DNA of 64,000 bases, from positions 62,001 to 126,000 of the forward strand of contig JAROAZ010000004.1 in the NCBI GenBank assembly GCA_029432775.1, given 5' to 3'. This document shows, piece by piece, positions 52,986 to 62,261 of this stretch. The DNA comes from Pontiellaceae bacterium B12227 (GTDB lineage Bacteria > Verrucomicrobiota > Kiritimatiellia > Kiritimatiellales > Pontiellaceae). The notes under the pieces were generated by a model. That model worked only from the letters and a program-made list of their open reading frames with translations. It had not been told where the DNA came from and ran no database searches. The position numbers and the translations under genes are program-made. Every line of letters begins with the position of its first letter. Position 1 is the first letter of the stretch.

Positions 52986-55900
52986 ATGAAACGAATTGTA
53001 TCTACTGTATGTCTGCTAATTTTTCTGAGCATCGAAGCCTTTGGTGCTGATGCTCTTGAAGTCGGCTTTAAAAATCCACCTCCGAAAGCACAGGCCTATA
53101 CGTGGTGGCACTGGATCAACGGGAATGTAAGCAAGGAAGGTATTACAGCGGATCTGGAATCCATGAAACGCGTCGGAATACATGGCGTTCAGCTGTTTAA
53201 TGTAACGCTGAAAGATCCGGCGGGCCCCGCCCCCTATCTGGGGGAAGAATGGCTGGATCTGTTCAAGTTTTCGGCACAGGAAGCACAACGTTTAGGACTC
53301 GAACTTGGCTTCCATAACTGCCCGGGCTGGTCATCGAGTGGAGGGCCTTGGGTTACGCCCGAATATGCCATGCAGCATCTTGTTTTCAGCGAGGTATTCC
53401 ATCGGGGCGGACAGGTATTTAAAGGCAAACTTCCGCAACCAGCAATCAAGTTGAATTATTACAACGATATTGCCGTCCTGGCGTTTCCTAAACCGCAAGG
53501 GGATGAACGGATTGATGAGCTGGATATCAAAATCCTGTCCGAACGAATTAGGAACCATTTAGCACCCGATGCAACACCGGTTCCGACAGCGGCTCTGGTT
53601 CGTAAAGAGGAGATTATCGATTTAACTTCAAACCTTACAGCCGATGGGAAGCTGGAGTGGGATGCTCCTGAGGGAGAATGGGTGATTCTGCGATTAGGCC
53701 ATACGCCAACGGGATCCATGAATCGATTTGCATCTGCCGGTGGTCGAGGCCTGGAGTGTGATAAGATGAGCCGGAAGGCCGTTGATCTGTTCTGGAAAGG
53801 CGGCGTTACTCCCATCATCGATAAACTAGGTCCGCTCATTGGGTCGGTGGTCACCAAATGCCACATTGACAGCTATGAGGTGGGAACGTCCAACTGGACT
53901 TCGGACTTTGCTAGAGAGTTTAAACGGCTCCGAACGTATGAGTGCCTGCCCTGGTTACCGGCGCTCGCCGGCTATTATGTGGAGAGCGGCGAAGAAACGG
54001 AACGCTTTCTCTGGGACTTCCGACGCACCATTGGCGATTTGACAGCAACGCATTATTACGGCCGTTTCAGTGAGCTGTGTCATCAGCACGGTATGAAGTT
54101 TTCCGTGGAACCCTATTGGGGGCCCTTTGATAACATGCAGGTCGGAGCAACGGCTGATCTGGTCATGGCGGAATTCTGGAGCGGGAGCCTGGCCTTTTTT
54201 GACTCACCGAAATTTGTGGCTTCCATAGCAAAATTGGATGGAAGTCCCCTTGCGGAAGCAGAAGCCTTTACGGCCATGGGCGGATGGAACGAGCATCCGG
54301 CCTCCCTGAAAGCCATTGGCGACATGGCCTGGGCACAAGGAATCAACCGGTTTGTTTTTCATACCTATGTTCATCAACCCTGGGAGATTGGACCCGGTTT
54401 AACCCTCGGCCCGTTCGGCATCGATTTTAACCGGCTGAATACGTGGTGGGAACAAGGGATAGGCTTTATGGATTATATCGGCCGTGGCCAGTTCCTGCTT
54501 CAGCAAGGGGAAAGCTATGCGGATATTCTGGTTTTTACCGGCGAATCGTCGCCTAACGATGGATTGCTGATCCCGCAAATTAAAGCCCTCGGCTATGATT
54601 ATGATTTGATCGGGAAGAATAAAATCGGCGAATTGAGCGTAAAGGATGGGCTGATCTGCACGCCGCATGGAGCTGCCTATCAGGTGCTCGTGCTCCCTGA
54701 AACCACATGGATGACGCCGGAAACCATGGCGGTCATAGAAAACCTGGCTCAATCGGGAGCAACCCTGTTCGGAACGCAGCCTCAAAAATCGCCCAGCCTT
54801 CAGGATTATCCTCAGTGCGATGAGCGGGTTGCGCAAGGGGCTGCAACATTGCAGTCGGACCGATTATTACAAGAAGGCTCCATTATCGATTTTCTAACAT
54901 ATGGAGATATGCCACCTGATTTTTCGATCGAAGGTGGAGATCAGGAAAATATCGATTTTATTCATCGAAAAACTAAAGAGGCCGATATTTATTTTGTGGC
55001 AAACGCCAGAAAAGAACATCGGGAGAAAGTGTGCCGGTTTCGGGTGGCCGGCAAACAACCCGAACTTTGGAATGCCGAAACGGGCGAAATAAACAATGCG
55101 GTCGTGTGGCAGGACAATGGCGATGGCACCACCACTCTCCCTATCCCATTTGAGCCGGAAGGTTCTGTGTTTGTGGTTTTCCGAAAACCTATTGCATCGG
55201 CGGAGCACCTGGTTAAAACCAGCGTGGAACTGAACCGGCCGCCAGCGGTTCCGCTTCAACACTTTCAGCTTGTCAAAGCGGAATACGGCATCTTCCTGCC
55301 GGACGGGCTGACAGATGTTACTGAAGCCGTCAGGGCCGGCATTAAGAACAACCGACTTCAAACCATTGCCAACCGGAATCTGTGTGATGGCGATCCTGCT
55401 CCCGGCTATAAAAAAGAACTGCGCATTGAGTACCAAATCGGCGACACCGTTCTTGAAATGAATGCCATGGAATTAGAACCCGTTGTGATTGACCCTGACG
55501 GCAAGGGTAGACTGAAAATTCTAAAAGCGGTATTCGGCAAGTTTGCACAAGGCACGCGTGGTATTCCTTCAGGGGAACCAGCCCGGGATGTGACAAAACA
55601 ACTGGAAGCACTCATCGCGGCAGGAACACTTGAAATCCCTGTGAGTGACCGTTGGGGCAATCATTCGGATGAGAGTGCCCTGCGTGTAATGTATTCAGCC
55701 GATGGAATGGAGCATCAGAAAACAGCAACCCGCGGACAGACACTCAACCTCTCACAACGCAGGCCCGGCTCAATAATAAGCTCAGAAAATGGTCAGGCAA
55801 CCTGGATCACCCCCTACCCTGGGAAACTGACCGTACACACCACTTCAGGAAACACGAAGACCATTCAGGTCCCATCCGTTCCAGAACCGGTCGAACTGAA

Positions 55901-56444
55901 GGGTTCATGGAACGTACATTTTCCATCGATGACCAAAACCACGTTCGATGAGCTGATCTCCTGGTCGGATTCATCCGACACAAACATCCGCTATTTTTCA
56001 GGAACCGCATCCTACAGGAAACAGTTCAACCTTCCTCAGCCACTGCTTGATTCCAACACCTCTTTGGAACTGGATCTGGGTACGGTTTGTGTGATCGCCG
56101 AGGTGATCGTTAACGGCAAAAACCTGGGCATTCTCTGGAAGGCACCCTTCACCGTGAACCTCGACGGCGCTGTGCAAGCCGGCGAGAATACGTTGGAAGT
56201 CAGAATCACGAACCTGTGGCCCAATCGCCTGATCGGAGATGAGCAACTTCCCAACGATATAGAGCGCAGAGGGCCCAACGTAAAGCAATGGCCGGATTGG
56301 CTGTTGAATAACTTTCAACGTCCAACTGAGCGCGTGACTTTTGCCGGTTTCAAGCATTGGAACAAAGATTCACAGCCTCAGCCCTCTGGCTTACTGGGTC
56401 CCGTGATTATCCGCTCATATGCGCGAACTGAGATAGAATATTAA
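52986..56444 (+). CDS. Secreted GH106 rhamnosidase with DUF3395-like insertion
   Basis: The 1152-residue exported enzyme has the GH106 core: VGFKNPPPKAQAYTWWHWIN, LGLELGFHNCPGWSSSGGPW, HIDSYEVGTSNWTSD (near residue 297) and LAEAEAFTAMGGW (near 426). Compared with the other three GH106 proteins the conserved acidic motifs come about 130 residues earlier, because the N-terminal discoidin-like insertion is missing. Instead a roughly 200-residue segment (about 765-960; DVTEAVRAGIKNNRLQTIAN, NRNLCDGDPAPGYKKELRIE) resembles DUF3395-type repeats before the C-terminal jelly roll. It closes the plus-strand arm and converges on the GH59-like gene. Confidence 0.88.
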   Translation: MKRIVSTVCLLIFLSIEAFGADALEVGFKNPPPKAQAYTWWHWINGNVSKEGITADLESMKRVGIHGVQLFNVTLKDPAGPAPYLGEEWLDLFKFSAQEAQRLGLELGFHNCPGWSSSGGPWVTPEYAMQHLVFSEVFHRGGQVFKGKLPQPAIKLNYYNDIAVLAFPKPQGDERIDELDIKILSERIRNHLAPDATPVPTAALVRKEEIIDLTSNLTADGKLEWDAPEGEWVILRLGHTPTGSMNRFASAGGRGLECDKMSRKAVDLFWKGGVTPIIDKLGPLIGSVVTKCHIDSYEVGTSNWTSDFAREFKRLRTYECLPWLPALAGYYVESGEETERFLWDFRRTIGDLTATHYYGRFSELCHQHGMKFSVEPYWGPFDNMQVGATADLVMAEFWSGSLAFFDSPKFVASIAKLDGSPLAEAEAFTAMGGWNEHPASLKAIGDMAWAQGINRFVFHTYVHQPWEIGPGLTLGPFGIDFNRLNTWWEQGIGFMDYIGRGQFLLQQGESYADILVFTGESSPNDGLLIPQIKALGYDYDLIGKNKIGELSVKDGLICTPHGAAYQVLVLPETTWMTPETMAVIENLAQSGATLFGTQPQKSPSLQDYPQCDERVAQGAATLQSDRLLQEGSIIDFLTYGDMPPDFSIEGGDQENIDFIHRKTKEADIYFVANARKEHREKVCRFRVAGKQPELWNAETGEINNAVVWQDNGDGTTTLPIPFEPEGSVFVVFRKPIASAEHLVKTSVELNRPPAVPLQHFQLVKAEYGIFLPDGLTDVTEAVRAGIKNNRLQTIANRNLCDGDPAPGYKKELRIEYQIGDTVLEMNAMELEPVVIDPDGKGRLKILKAVFGKFAQGTRGIPSGEPARDVTKQLEALIAAGTLEIPVSDRWGNHSDESALRVMYSADGMEHQKTATRGQTLNLSQRRPGSIISSENGQATWITPYPGKLTVHTTSGNTKTIQVPSVPEPVELKGSWNVHFPSMTKTTFDELISWSDSSDTNIRYFSGTASYRKQFNLPQPLLDSNTSLELDLGTVCVIAEVIVNGKNLGILWKAPFTVNLDGAVQAGENTLEVRITNLWPNRLIGDEQLPNDIERRGPNVKQWPDWLLNNFQRPTERVTFAGFKHWNKDSQPQPSGLLGPVIIRSYARTEIEY

Positions 56445-56496
56445 TCATGGAGGAGGAATTTCTCGATCAGATTATCTCATCCTCTCTCCGTAGGAT

Positions 56497-58830
56497 TTAA
56501 GGCGTTATTTCCAAATCATCGAATAGATTCTGATCATATGAACTGGCCAGAGAAACAGCTCCGCGCAGGTGATGATGAGAAACCTCCGCGATCGACGAAC
56601 CATCAACAAACGCTTCTATCGTTTTGTCACGAAACTGAAGTTTAAGTTCATGCCACTGGTTTGCTGCGTAGTTTTCAATGGAACCTTCGGCCAACACCTT
56701 TTTGTCGAACAGCAAGTGCCACGCCCCCTCCTTATTCACCATCAAACGATGCCCACGCAGAAAACTACCCCGCACGCGACCGCCCAGTTCAACATGCCCG
56801 TCTTTTATGAACACATCCATCCGGCAACTATAGTCAGACCAGTTGGCATCGCCCACTAACGTATGCGGCTTAATAAGGGAACGTCGGTAGATCCGCATCC
56901 ACTCATATCCTTCTTCGGGGCAAATCTGTTTCAAACACTGGCCACCGCCCGGCCTGTCTGCAATTTCAAAGCTCCCCTTCTGGTCCGAATGATATTTCGG
57001 CAAATCTCCCGCTGGCCGCCCCTCATAATCCTCTTTGTACGGAAATGGAAACGGCGAATCGTCCGGAATGGTATAGTGCCCTTTTTGCTGCCCCGTGGTG
57101 GTCGTAAGCGAATAAATGCATTTCGGATCGAGGTTAATGGAAAAGGATCCGTTGAGGGGTGTTATACTGTTCTGCTGAACAAACTGCTGTTGCTCGTTCG
57201 ACTTCCACACATGAACCGTTCCTGAAGAAAGGCCATCCTGAATAGCAACCTGCAGCTCTTCGGCTTTTTCGGTACAGATGATCATGCTCCAGTGATCGCT
57301 TTGCTTTTCTTTCAGCGTCACACAGCTTCCTTTATAGGTCGAGGCGTCGAACAGTCCGCAACCGCCATCGAGATACTGCCAGGTATCAGGCTCCGCAAAT
57401 TGGGTGGTATGCGCCGTCGCCCAGATACACGGCCATACTTCATAGAATCCACTCCATGGACGGTTCGCCTTCATGGCTCCGGCTTTGTCCCAAATCACCG
57501 TAGGCTGAATCGATCCAATCGGCGCCCAAATCAACGTTTTGGTAATTTCGTCGCGGATATAGAATTTATTGTACATCCGGGCAAGGTTAAGCGCCCCCGC
57601 GCCGCTCCATTCTTTTCCCGTCCAGCTCCAGTCCTCGCCGGCCCATAGCGGCACGCCTGAGGCTTTAGCTTTTTCCGTGGTCGGTCGGCCACGTCCATCC
57701 ACCATGTCCTCAGTAAACTCGCGCCCCGTCACATAATGATAGCCCGCCGCCTGAATCACCTTTTGGTATTCCGGGTCATTTTCCAACTCCTGAAAAATCT
57801 GCCAGTCACCGCTGTTATCATCCGGCCCCTGAATTTTTACATGGGTGTATCCTTTGGCATCGAGCGTTGGACGCATGTGATTGACCAACCAATCGCGATC
57901 CGTACCGTTTTCATTTTCCGCCGCCGCGACCCAATCAATATCCAGGTCCCAATCCCGTTTCGCCACATCCAGAAAGGCCACGAAATAGTCCGCAGAATCC
58001 TGCGAAAAAATATTCGGTTTCAGCCAGCCCGGAAAACTCCATGGCAGATATTCGAGAATCACATTCGGATTACGGTTTTTCGCCTCTTTCATGAACCAGA
58101 ATTCATACCCGCGCGACACCGGATTCTTAACCTCTTCTTTTGTGATGGCGTGCGAAGGCTCCGAGCCGCAGGTCGAGTTTTCTCCGCCTCCCATCTCGAC
58201 TTTTAGATGCTGAAACGCCGCGCCGAATTTCGGTTTAAACAGGAGGTCCAGAATCTGACCACGAACCGGCTCTTCATAATCATAGAGCAGGTCGCTCGAT
58301 GCCCCCGCACTCACCGCACCGATTCCTTCAAATGTTCGACCCGTATCGTTTCCGCTCAGCGTAATACGGGATCTATTTCCAACCTTTGGAAAAACAGAAG
58401 GCTCGAAAGCCTTTTCCGGATTTTTGATATCACCCATCTCAAACCAGCTGACCTCACTTTTTGTCATGCCGCGCTCGGTGCTCCACGTCATCACCTGCCA
58501 ATAGACTTTCTGGCCGGACTTCAGTGGCTCACCCAGATAATCCACGCTGGTTTCGTTTGAGCTGGTCGGTCCCGTATCCCAAATATCCGGATATTTCAGC
58601 TTTTCAGGGGTCGTTGCCATACAGACCCGATACCCACCCTGCGCCGGTTTTTTCTCATCCGGCATAAACGTCCAGCTGAAATGCGGCTTCGAAACGGTGA
58701 TGCCGACCGGCGTCACCAACCCTTCGCATTTTAATTCGTTCACACTGGCTGCATAGGCTTGTGTAAAGTTGCATAAACCTGCGATGAAGCTGGCGAACAG
58801 CAATCTAAATAGTCCAGAGGTTGTCTTCAT
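56497..58830 (-). CDS. GH59-like galactocerebrosidase fold with a GH78-type N-terminal domain
   Basis: The 777-residue exported protein is a chimera. After the signal, residues about 28-135 (VNELKCEGLVTPVGITVSKP ... YLGEPLKSGQKVYWQVMTW) match the Ig-like N-domain of GH78 rhamnosidases. From about 150 it matches GH59: RTFEGIGAVSAGASSDLLYD, the acid/base region VAAAENENGTDRDW, the nucleophile region LWAGEDWSWTGKEWSGAGAL, and GFYEVWPCIWATAHTTQF, followed by the C-terminal lectin-like domain (GDANWSDYSCRMDVFIKDGH). GH59 enzymes are beta-galactosidases. The start at 58830 follows the upstream stop by one base, so it is coupled to the GH78 gene. A TTTCCAACCTTTGGAAA palindrome sits at the domain junction (FPKVGN). 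Confidence 0.85.
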   Translation of the reverse strand: MKTTSGLFRLLFASFIAGLCNFTQAYAASVNELKCEGLVTPVGITVSKPHFSWTFMPDEKKPAQGGYRVCMATTPEKLKYPDIWDTGPTSSNETSVDYLGEPLKSGQKVYWQVMTWSTERGMTKSEVSWFEMGDIKNPEKAFEPSVFPKVGNRSRITLSGNDTGRTFEGIGAVSAGASSDLLYDYEEPVRGQILDLLFKPKFGAAFQHLKVEMGGGENSTCGSEPSHAITKEEVKNPVSRGYEFWFMKEAKNRNPNVILEYLPWSFPGWLKPNIFSQDSADYFVAFLDVAKRDWDLDIDWVAAAENENGTDRDWLVNHMRPTLDAKGYTHVKIQGPDDNSGDWQIFQELENDPEYQKVIQAAGYHYVTGREFTEDMVDGRGRPTTEKAKASGVPLWAGEDWSWTGKEWSGAGALNLARMYNKFYIRDEITKTLIWAPIGSIQPTVIWDKAGAMKANRPWSGFYEVWPCIWATAHTTQFAEPDTWQYLDGGCGLFDASTYKGSCVTLKEKQSDHWSMIICTEKAEELQVAIQDGLSSGTVHVWKSNEQQQFVQQNSITPLNGSFSINLDPKCIYSLTTTTGQQKGHYTIPDDSPFPFPYKEDYEGRPAGDLPKYHSDQKGSFEIADRPGGGQCLKQICPEEGYEWMRIYRRSLIKPHTLVGDANWSDYSCRMDVFIKDGHVELGGRVRGSFLRGHRLMVNKEGAWHLLFDKKVLAEGSIENYAANQWHELKLQFRDKTIEAFVDGSSIAEVSHHHLRGAVSLASSYDQNLFDDLEITP

Positions 58831-58831
58831 T

Positions 58832-61800
58832 CTATTTGGCTCCAATGATTCGGAATTCTGAAATCGAAGCAGCTTTTACTGCGTCCACAATATGTAACCG
58901 GCATTTGGTTGCAGTCACCGTCTCAAAAGCATGTATTTTCTCCGCTCCGCAGAAATCGCCTGTGGCCAAATCCTGCCACATACGACCATCCCAGGCCTCA
59001 ACCTTGTAGCTTCTGACTTCATTACCGACTTCGTTAATGATCACCTTGTTGAACGTCTGCGGCTTAACCCATTCCACTTCGAGCCATTGATCTTTTACGT
59101 CGCCAGCCAGCCAGCAGGTTTCCAAGTTTTCATCATTGGCCTTGAATGCTTCGAAGCCCGGCAGCTTTTCGGTCTCAATAAACATGGAAGAGGCGTTCAT
59201 GCGTCCAATGGTTGAAAGGTTTGCCCCCTTATACAGCGGATCAGGAAACGTGGTTTTCGGCATTTTTTCAATCGTGAAGTCGTAGATGCCAGAGGCCACT
59301 TTATAGACCACATAGTTGCCCACCGCATCGCTTTTTTCCATTCCGGAAAACGTTACACTTTCAGCCGTTTCGGCAAGCACATCACCCTCTTTCACGTATT
59401 GTTTTCCAAGGGCTGGAAGATAAACGGTGGCGGTGGTGTTGGGTGGTACTTCTATGTGGTAACTCGCCGTTTTTTTATCGCGCTTCCAATTCAGCACAAT
59501 ATTGCCATACATCGATTCAAACTCCGTATTGGCGTAGGTCAGGTCGCCGACCGGTGCGGGTTTAATAATGAATTCTTTGAAGCCATAGTTATTCGGATCC
59601 ACTCGGATACCGCCGAATCCTTTAATAAAGTAGGCTCCAATGCCCGTATAACACGTGTGGATTTGGCTGTTGCCGATAGCCGACCAACGCTCGGGCCATA
59701 CGGTTTTTCCCTGCGCGATAAAATATCCATAACTCGGGTGACGCGTATCCTGCAGCAGTTCATAAACCAGATCCATGCGTTCGCCGTGTTCCGCAAAATA
59801 GCGGGTGTAGAGGGCCTGCCCGGAACTACCGGTGTCATAGTACGGGAAGGTATAGAGCACGTTATCGACTAAGACATCACTCACTTTTCTCTTTTCAGAT
59901 TCCGGAGTGACTCCCGCCAGCAAGGCAAAGGCCTGATCGACCTGTTTACCGTTCAGGTACTTTCCGGTTGCGGGATCGTAGGACAGCTTATGCGTCGCTT
60001 CCTGCTGCACCTTCAGGCGGTCGGCATACGTTTCTGCATCCTCAGTTTCACCCAAGACTTCAGCCGAATTTCTGGCGCACTCAAGCATGTAGGCATATAC
60101 GCAGTTATTGAAATGGGCAGCATCCGGAGAGTTACTGCTGTCCCAGAAGTTTCCACGCGGTGTGCACCAGTCTCCAAGGCCCGGAAATTCGCGCGCACCC
60201 TGTTTGCCAACAATAAGTGCTCCACCCTTGGTATAGTCCGAATGCTCGAAGAGCCAGGTCATCCACTTTTGCATGGACGCATAATTATCGCGAAGCACTT
60301 TTTCATCGCCCAGCATTTTATAGGTTTCCCAAACGGTGATCGGACTATTGGCTTTCCACATCAGGAACGGTCGATCCTGTTCGTTGATGACGCCACGGAT
60401 CTGGCCGTCCTTCAACTGCGCATCGCGCTGATATTGAAGATACTGCTCCATATAAGCGCCGCTCTCAAAGTTGGGCAGCGCATCACCATACATCGCAGCC
60501 ACGGTTACTTCTCCCCAGCCCCGCCGCTCGCGGTGCGGACAGTCCATCAGGATGCCGTCGAGGGTATTGGCCAGATAGGTATCGAGATTCACCTGATAAA
60601 TCTGATTCAGCAGCTTGCTGGAGGATTCAAAGGCACTGATCTGTTTGCGGTTGTTGGTGATGACGTAGCCTTTGATATCCTCCAGCTTCGGCTTGTACGA
60701 AAGCCCGTACACGGTAATCCACCGGCCGCCGGCCACATTAAACCGGTTGGCAAAACGGCCCTTCCCGCTCTTGCCGAAGATATACTGGCTTTTCTGCTTC
60801 CAGTTCATCACCAGTTCGGTCTGATCGCTGATTTCAAAGAAAACGGAATCGCCCTCTTTTCCGTCATACAGATTTATCTCAAAAAAGCCGGTATAGTTTT
60901 CACCCATATCAATGCGATAGGTCCCGTCCTGGTTATCCTTCACCGCAATGGGTTTCACTTCCTTGAAGCGCACCTGAGGCTCAACCATCTGAGAACTAAG
61001 TTCGGCTTTGATATGGCTGAACTTAGCCACCTTCACCTTTGTGTTTTTAGTACTGTTGATCGCAATGCTGACCGTTTGTTCCGACATTTGTGCATTCAAC
61101 TCAATTGGATTGTATATACGGGCGTCCATCCAGTTGCTGTCGTCATAGTCGGCTCGGTTCCAATCGTCTTCACGCCTTCTGTCATCAACAATTTCTCCGC
61201 CAAAGCGCAGAACATCCCATTCCCCAAAATAGGAACTGAAACTTGTTGCGCACTTCCAGGTTTCATCTGAGCCAAAGCTCAGCGAGCTGCCTTCGGTTGC
61301 AATTTCCGCCTGCGCCTTAAATACGAAAGGGATATTCCTGTATTCCGGAATCCGTCTCCAGCGCGCCCAGCCCGCCGCATGCCAGACCGCAATGACGTTG
61401 TCACCTTCGTTCAGATATTCCGAAACATCATACGTCAGATACGGAATCCGCTTTTTCATGTACGACGAAACCGGATTCATCACATTGTCCGTGACCTTTA
61501 CGCCGTTCACATAGAGTTCGTGATAACCGAAAGAGGCGACATACACGAAGCCAGAGGTCGGCTGCGCTGAAAGGGTGAAGTTTTTGCGATACCAGTTATG
61601 ATCCGTCTTTTTCTGATTCGGTTTGAGAATCCATTCGCCCTTCCAATCCCTGGAATCCAGTAATCCCATCGTAAAGCGTGCCGCCGGACTCCAATCCGAC
61701 AGATTGCCCTCAGCATCCCTGACCCGAACCTTCCAGAAACATTGCTGACCGGATTTCAGCGGCACACCATTATAGAGATTATTCACCGACTCGGATTCCG

Positions 61801-62074
61801 GCGTTACCTTAGAGTCCCACAGATCGCCGATATCCTGATTCAGGGTTTCCGCGCTGCCCGCCACCATCACCTGAAAGCCAGTCTGCGTCTGTCCGCGTGT
61901 CTTTTCGGAATCAACCAACTTCCAACTGAGTCGAGGCGTTGTGTTATCAATCCCCAGCGGATCAACCCGGTATTCACAACGCAGATCGGCTGGAGTGACA
62001 GCCGCAAGGCAATGCAAGGACATTGAAGCAAACGAGACGAACAGACCGCTCGCAAAGATTCGGTTGAATTTCAT
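58832..62074 (-). CDS. Secreted GH78 alpha-L-rhamnosidase with C-terminal discoidin domain
   Basis: The 1080-residue exported enzyme has the Ig-like N-domain (LRCEYRVDPLGIDNTTPRLS), sandwich domains (TSGFVYVASFGYHELYVNGV), and an (alpha/alpha)6 barrel with LMDCPHRERRGWGEVTVAAM near residue 511 and GKTVWPERWSAIGNS near 790. A C-terminal F5/8C-like domain (about 950-1080; NLETCWLAGDVKDQWLEVEW) is added, which probably anchors it to polysaccharide. Near the first signature GWGEV replaces the GWxGD of the classic form. The ATG at 62074 gives a clean signal peptide; a longer frame overlaps the small membrane protein gene. It lies eight bases after that gene. Confidence 0.92.
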   Translation of the reverse strand: MKFNRIFASGLFVSFASMSLHCLAAVTPADLRCEYRVDPLGIDNTTPRLSWKLVDSEKTRGQTQTGFQVMVAGSAETLNQDIGDLWDSKVTPESESVNNLYNGVPLKSGQQCFWKVRVRDAEGNLSDWSPAARFTMGLLDSRDWKGEWILKPNQKKTDHNWYRKNFTLSAQPTSGFVYVASFGYHELYVNGVKVTDNVMNPVSSYMKKRIPYLTYDVSEYLNEGDNVIAVWHAAGWARWRRIPEYRNIPFVFKAQAEIATEGSSLSFGSDETWKCATSFSSYFGEWDVLRFGGEIVDDRRREDDWNRADYDDSNWMDARIYNPIELNAQMSEQTVSIAINSTKNTKVKVAKFSHIKAELSSQMVEPQVRFKEVKPIAVKDNQDGTYRIDMGENYTGFFEINLYDGKEGDSVFFEISDQTELVMNWKQKSQYIFGKSGKGRFANRFNVAGGRWITVYGLSYKPKLEDIKGYVITNNRKQISAFESSSKLLNQIYQVNLDTYLANTLDGILMDCPHRERRGWGEVTVAAMYGDALPNFESGAYMEQYLQYQRDAQLKDGQIRGVINEQDRPFLMWKANSPITVWETYKMLGDEKVLRDNYASMQKWMTWLFEHSDYTKGGALIVGKQGAREFPGLGDWCTPRGNFWDSSNSPDAAHFNNCVYAYMLECARNSAEVLGETEDAETYADRLKVQQEATHKLSYDPATGKYLNGKQVDQAFALLAGVTPESEKRKVSDVLVDNVLYTFPYYDTGSSGQALYTRYFAEHGERMDLVYELLQDTRHPSYGYFIAQGKTVWPERWSAIGNSQIHTCYTGIGAYFIKGFGGIRVDPNNYGFKEFIIKPAPVGDLTYANTEFESMYGNIVLNWKRDKKTASYHIEVPPNTTATVYLPALGKQYVKEGDVLAETAESVTFSGMEKSDAVGNYVVYKVASGIYDFTIEKMPKTTFPDPLYKGANLSTIGRMNASSMFIETEKLPGFEAFKANDENLETCWLAGDVKDQWLEVEWVKPQTFNKVIINEVGNEVRSYKVEAWDGRMWQDLATGDFCGAEKIHAFETVTATKCRLHIVDAVKAASISEFRIIGAK

Positions 62075-62081
62075 CTGGAAC

Positions 62082-62261
62082 TTATTCAGCAGCCTTTTCG
62101 CGCCCGATCCAGCAGAGGGCGCTGGCAAACCACGTTACGGTCGCGATGGTCATCAACAGCTTGTTCATGTCCAGATCAATTTTTTCGGCATAAAACAGGA
62201 TCGGGGCTAACACGATCAGAACGAGAGATAGGTAGGAGATGATTTCCATTATTTTTTTCAT
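62082..62261 (-). CDS. 59-residue membrane protein coupled to the NCS1 permease
   Basis: This short frame starts MKKIMEIISYLSLVLIVLAP and ends CWIGREKAAE. It has two hydrophobic segments (about 5-24 and 36-52) split by a charged turn (AEKIDLDMNK), a helical hairpin. Its ATG overlaps the permease stop by four bases (ATGA), and the rhamnosidase starts eight bases after its stop, so it is translated as part of the operon. The size and tight coupling suggest an accessory subunit of the permease. No family name is assigned; function unknown. Confidence 0.75.
   Translation of the reverse strand: MKKIMEIISYLSLVLIVLAPILFYAEKIDLDMNKLLMTIATVTWFASALCWIGREKAAE

Noticed and set aside
59990..61270. Plus-strand open frame of 426 codons inside the GH78 gene
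   Set aside because: It is a shadow of a conserved rhamnosidase; no domain or start signal supports it.
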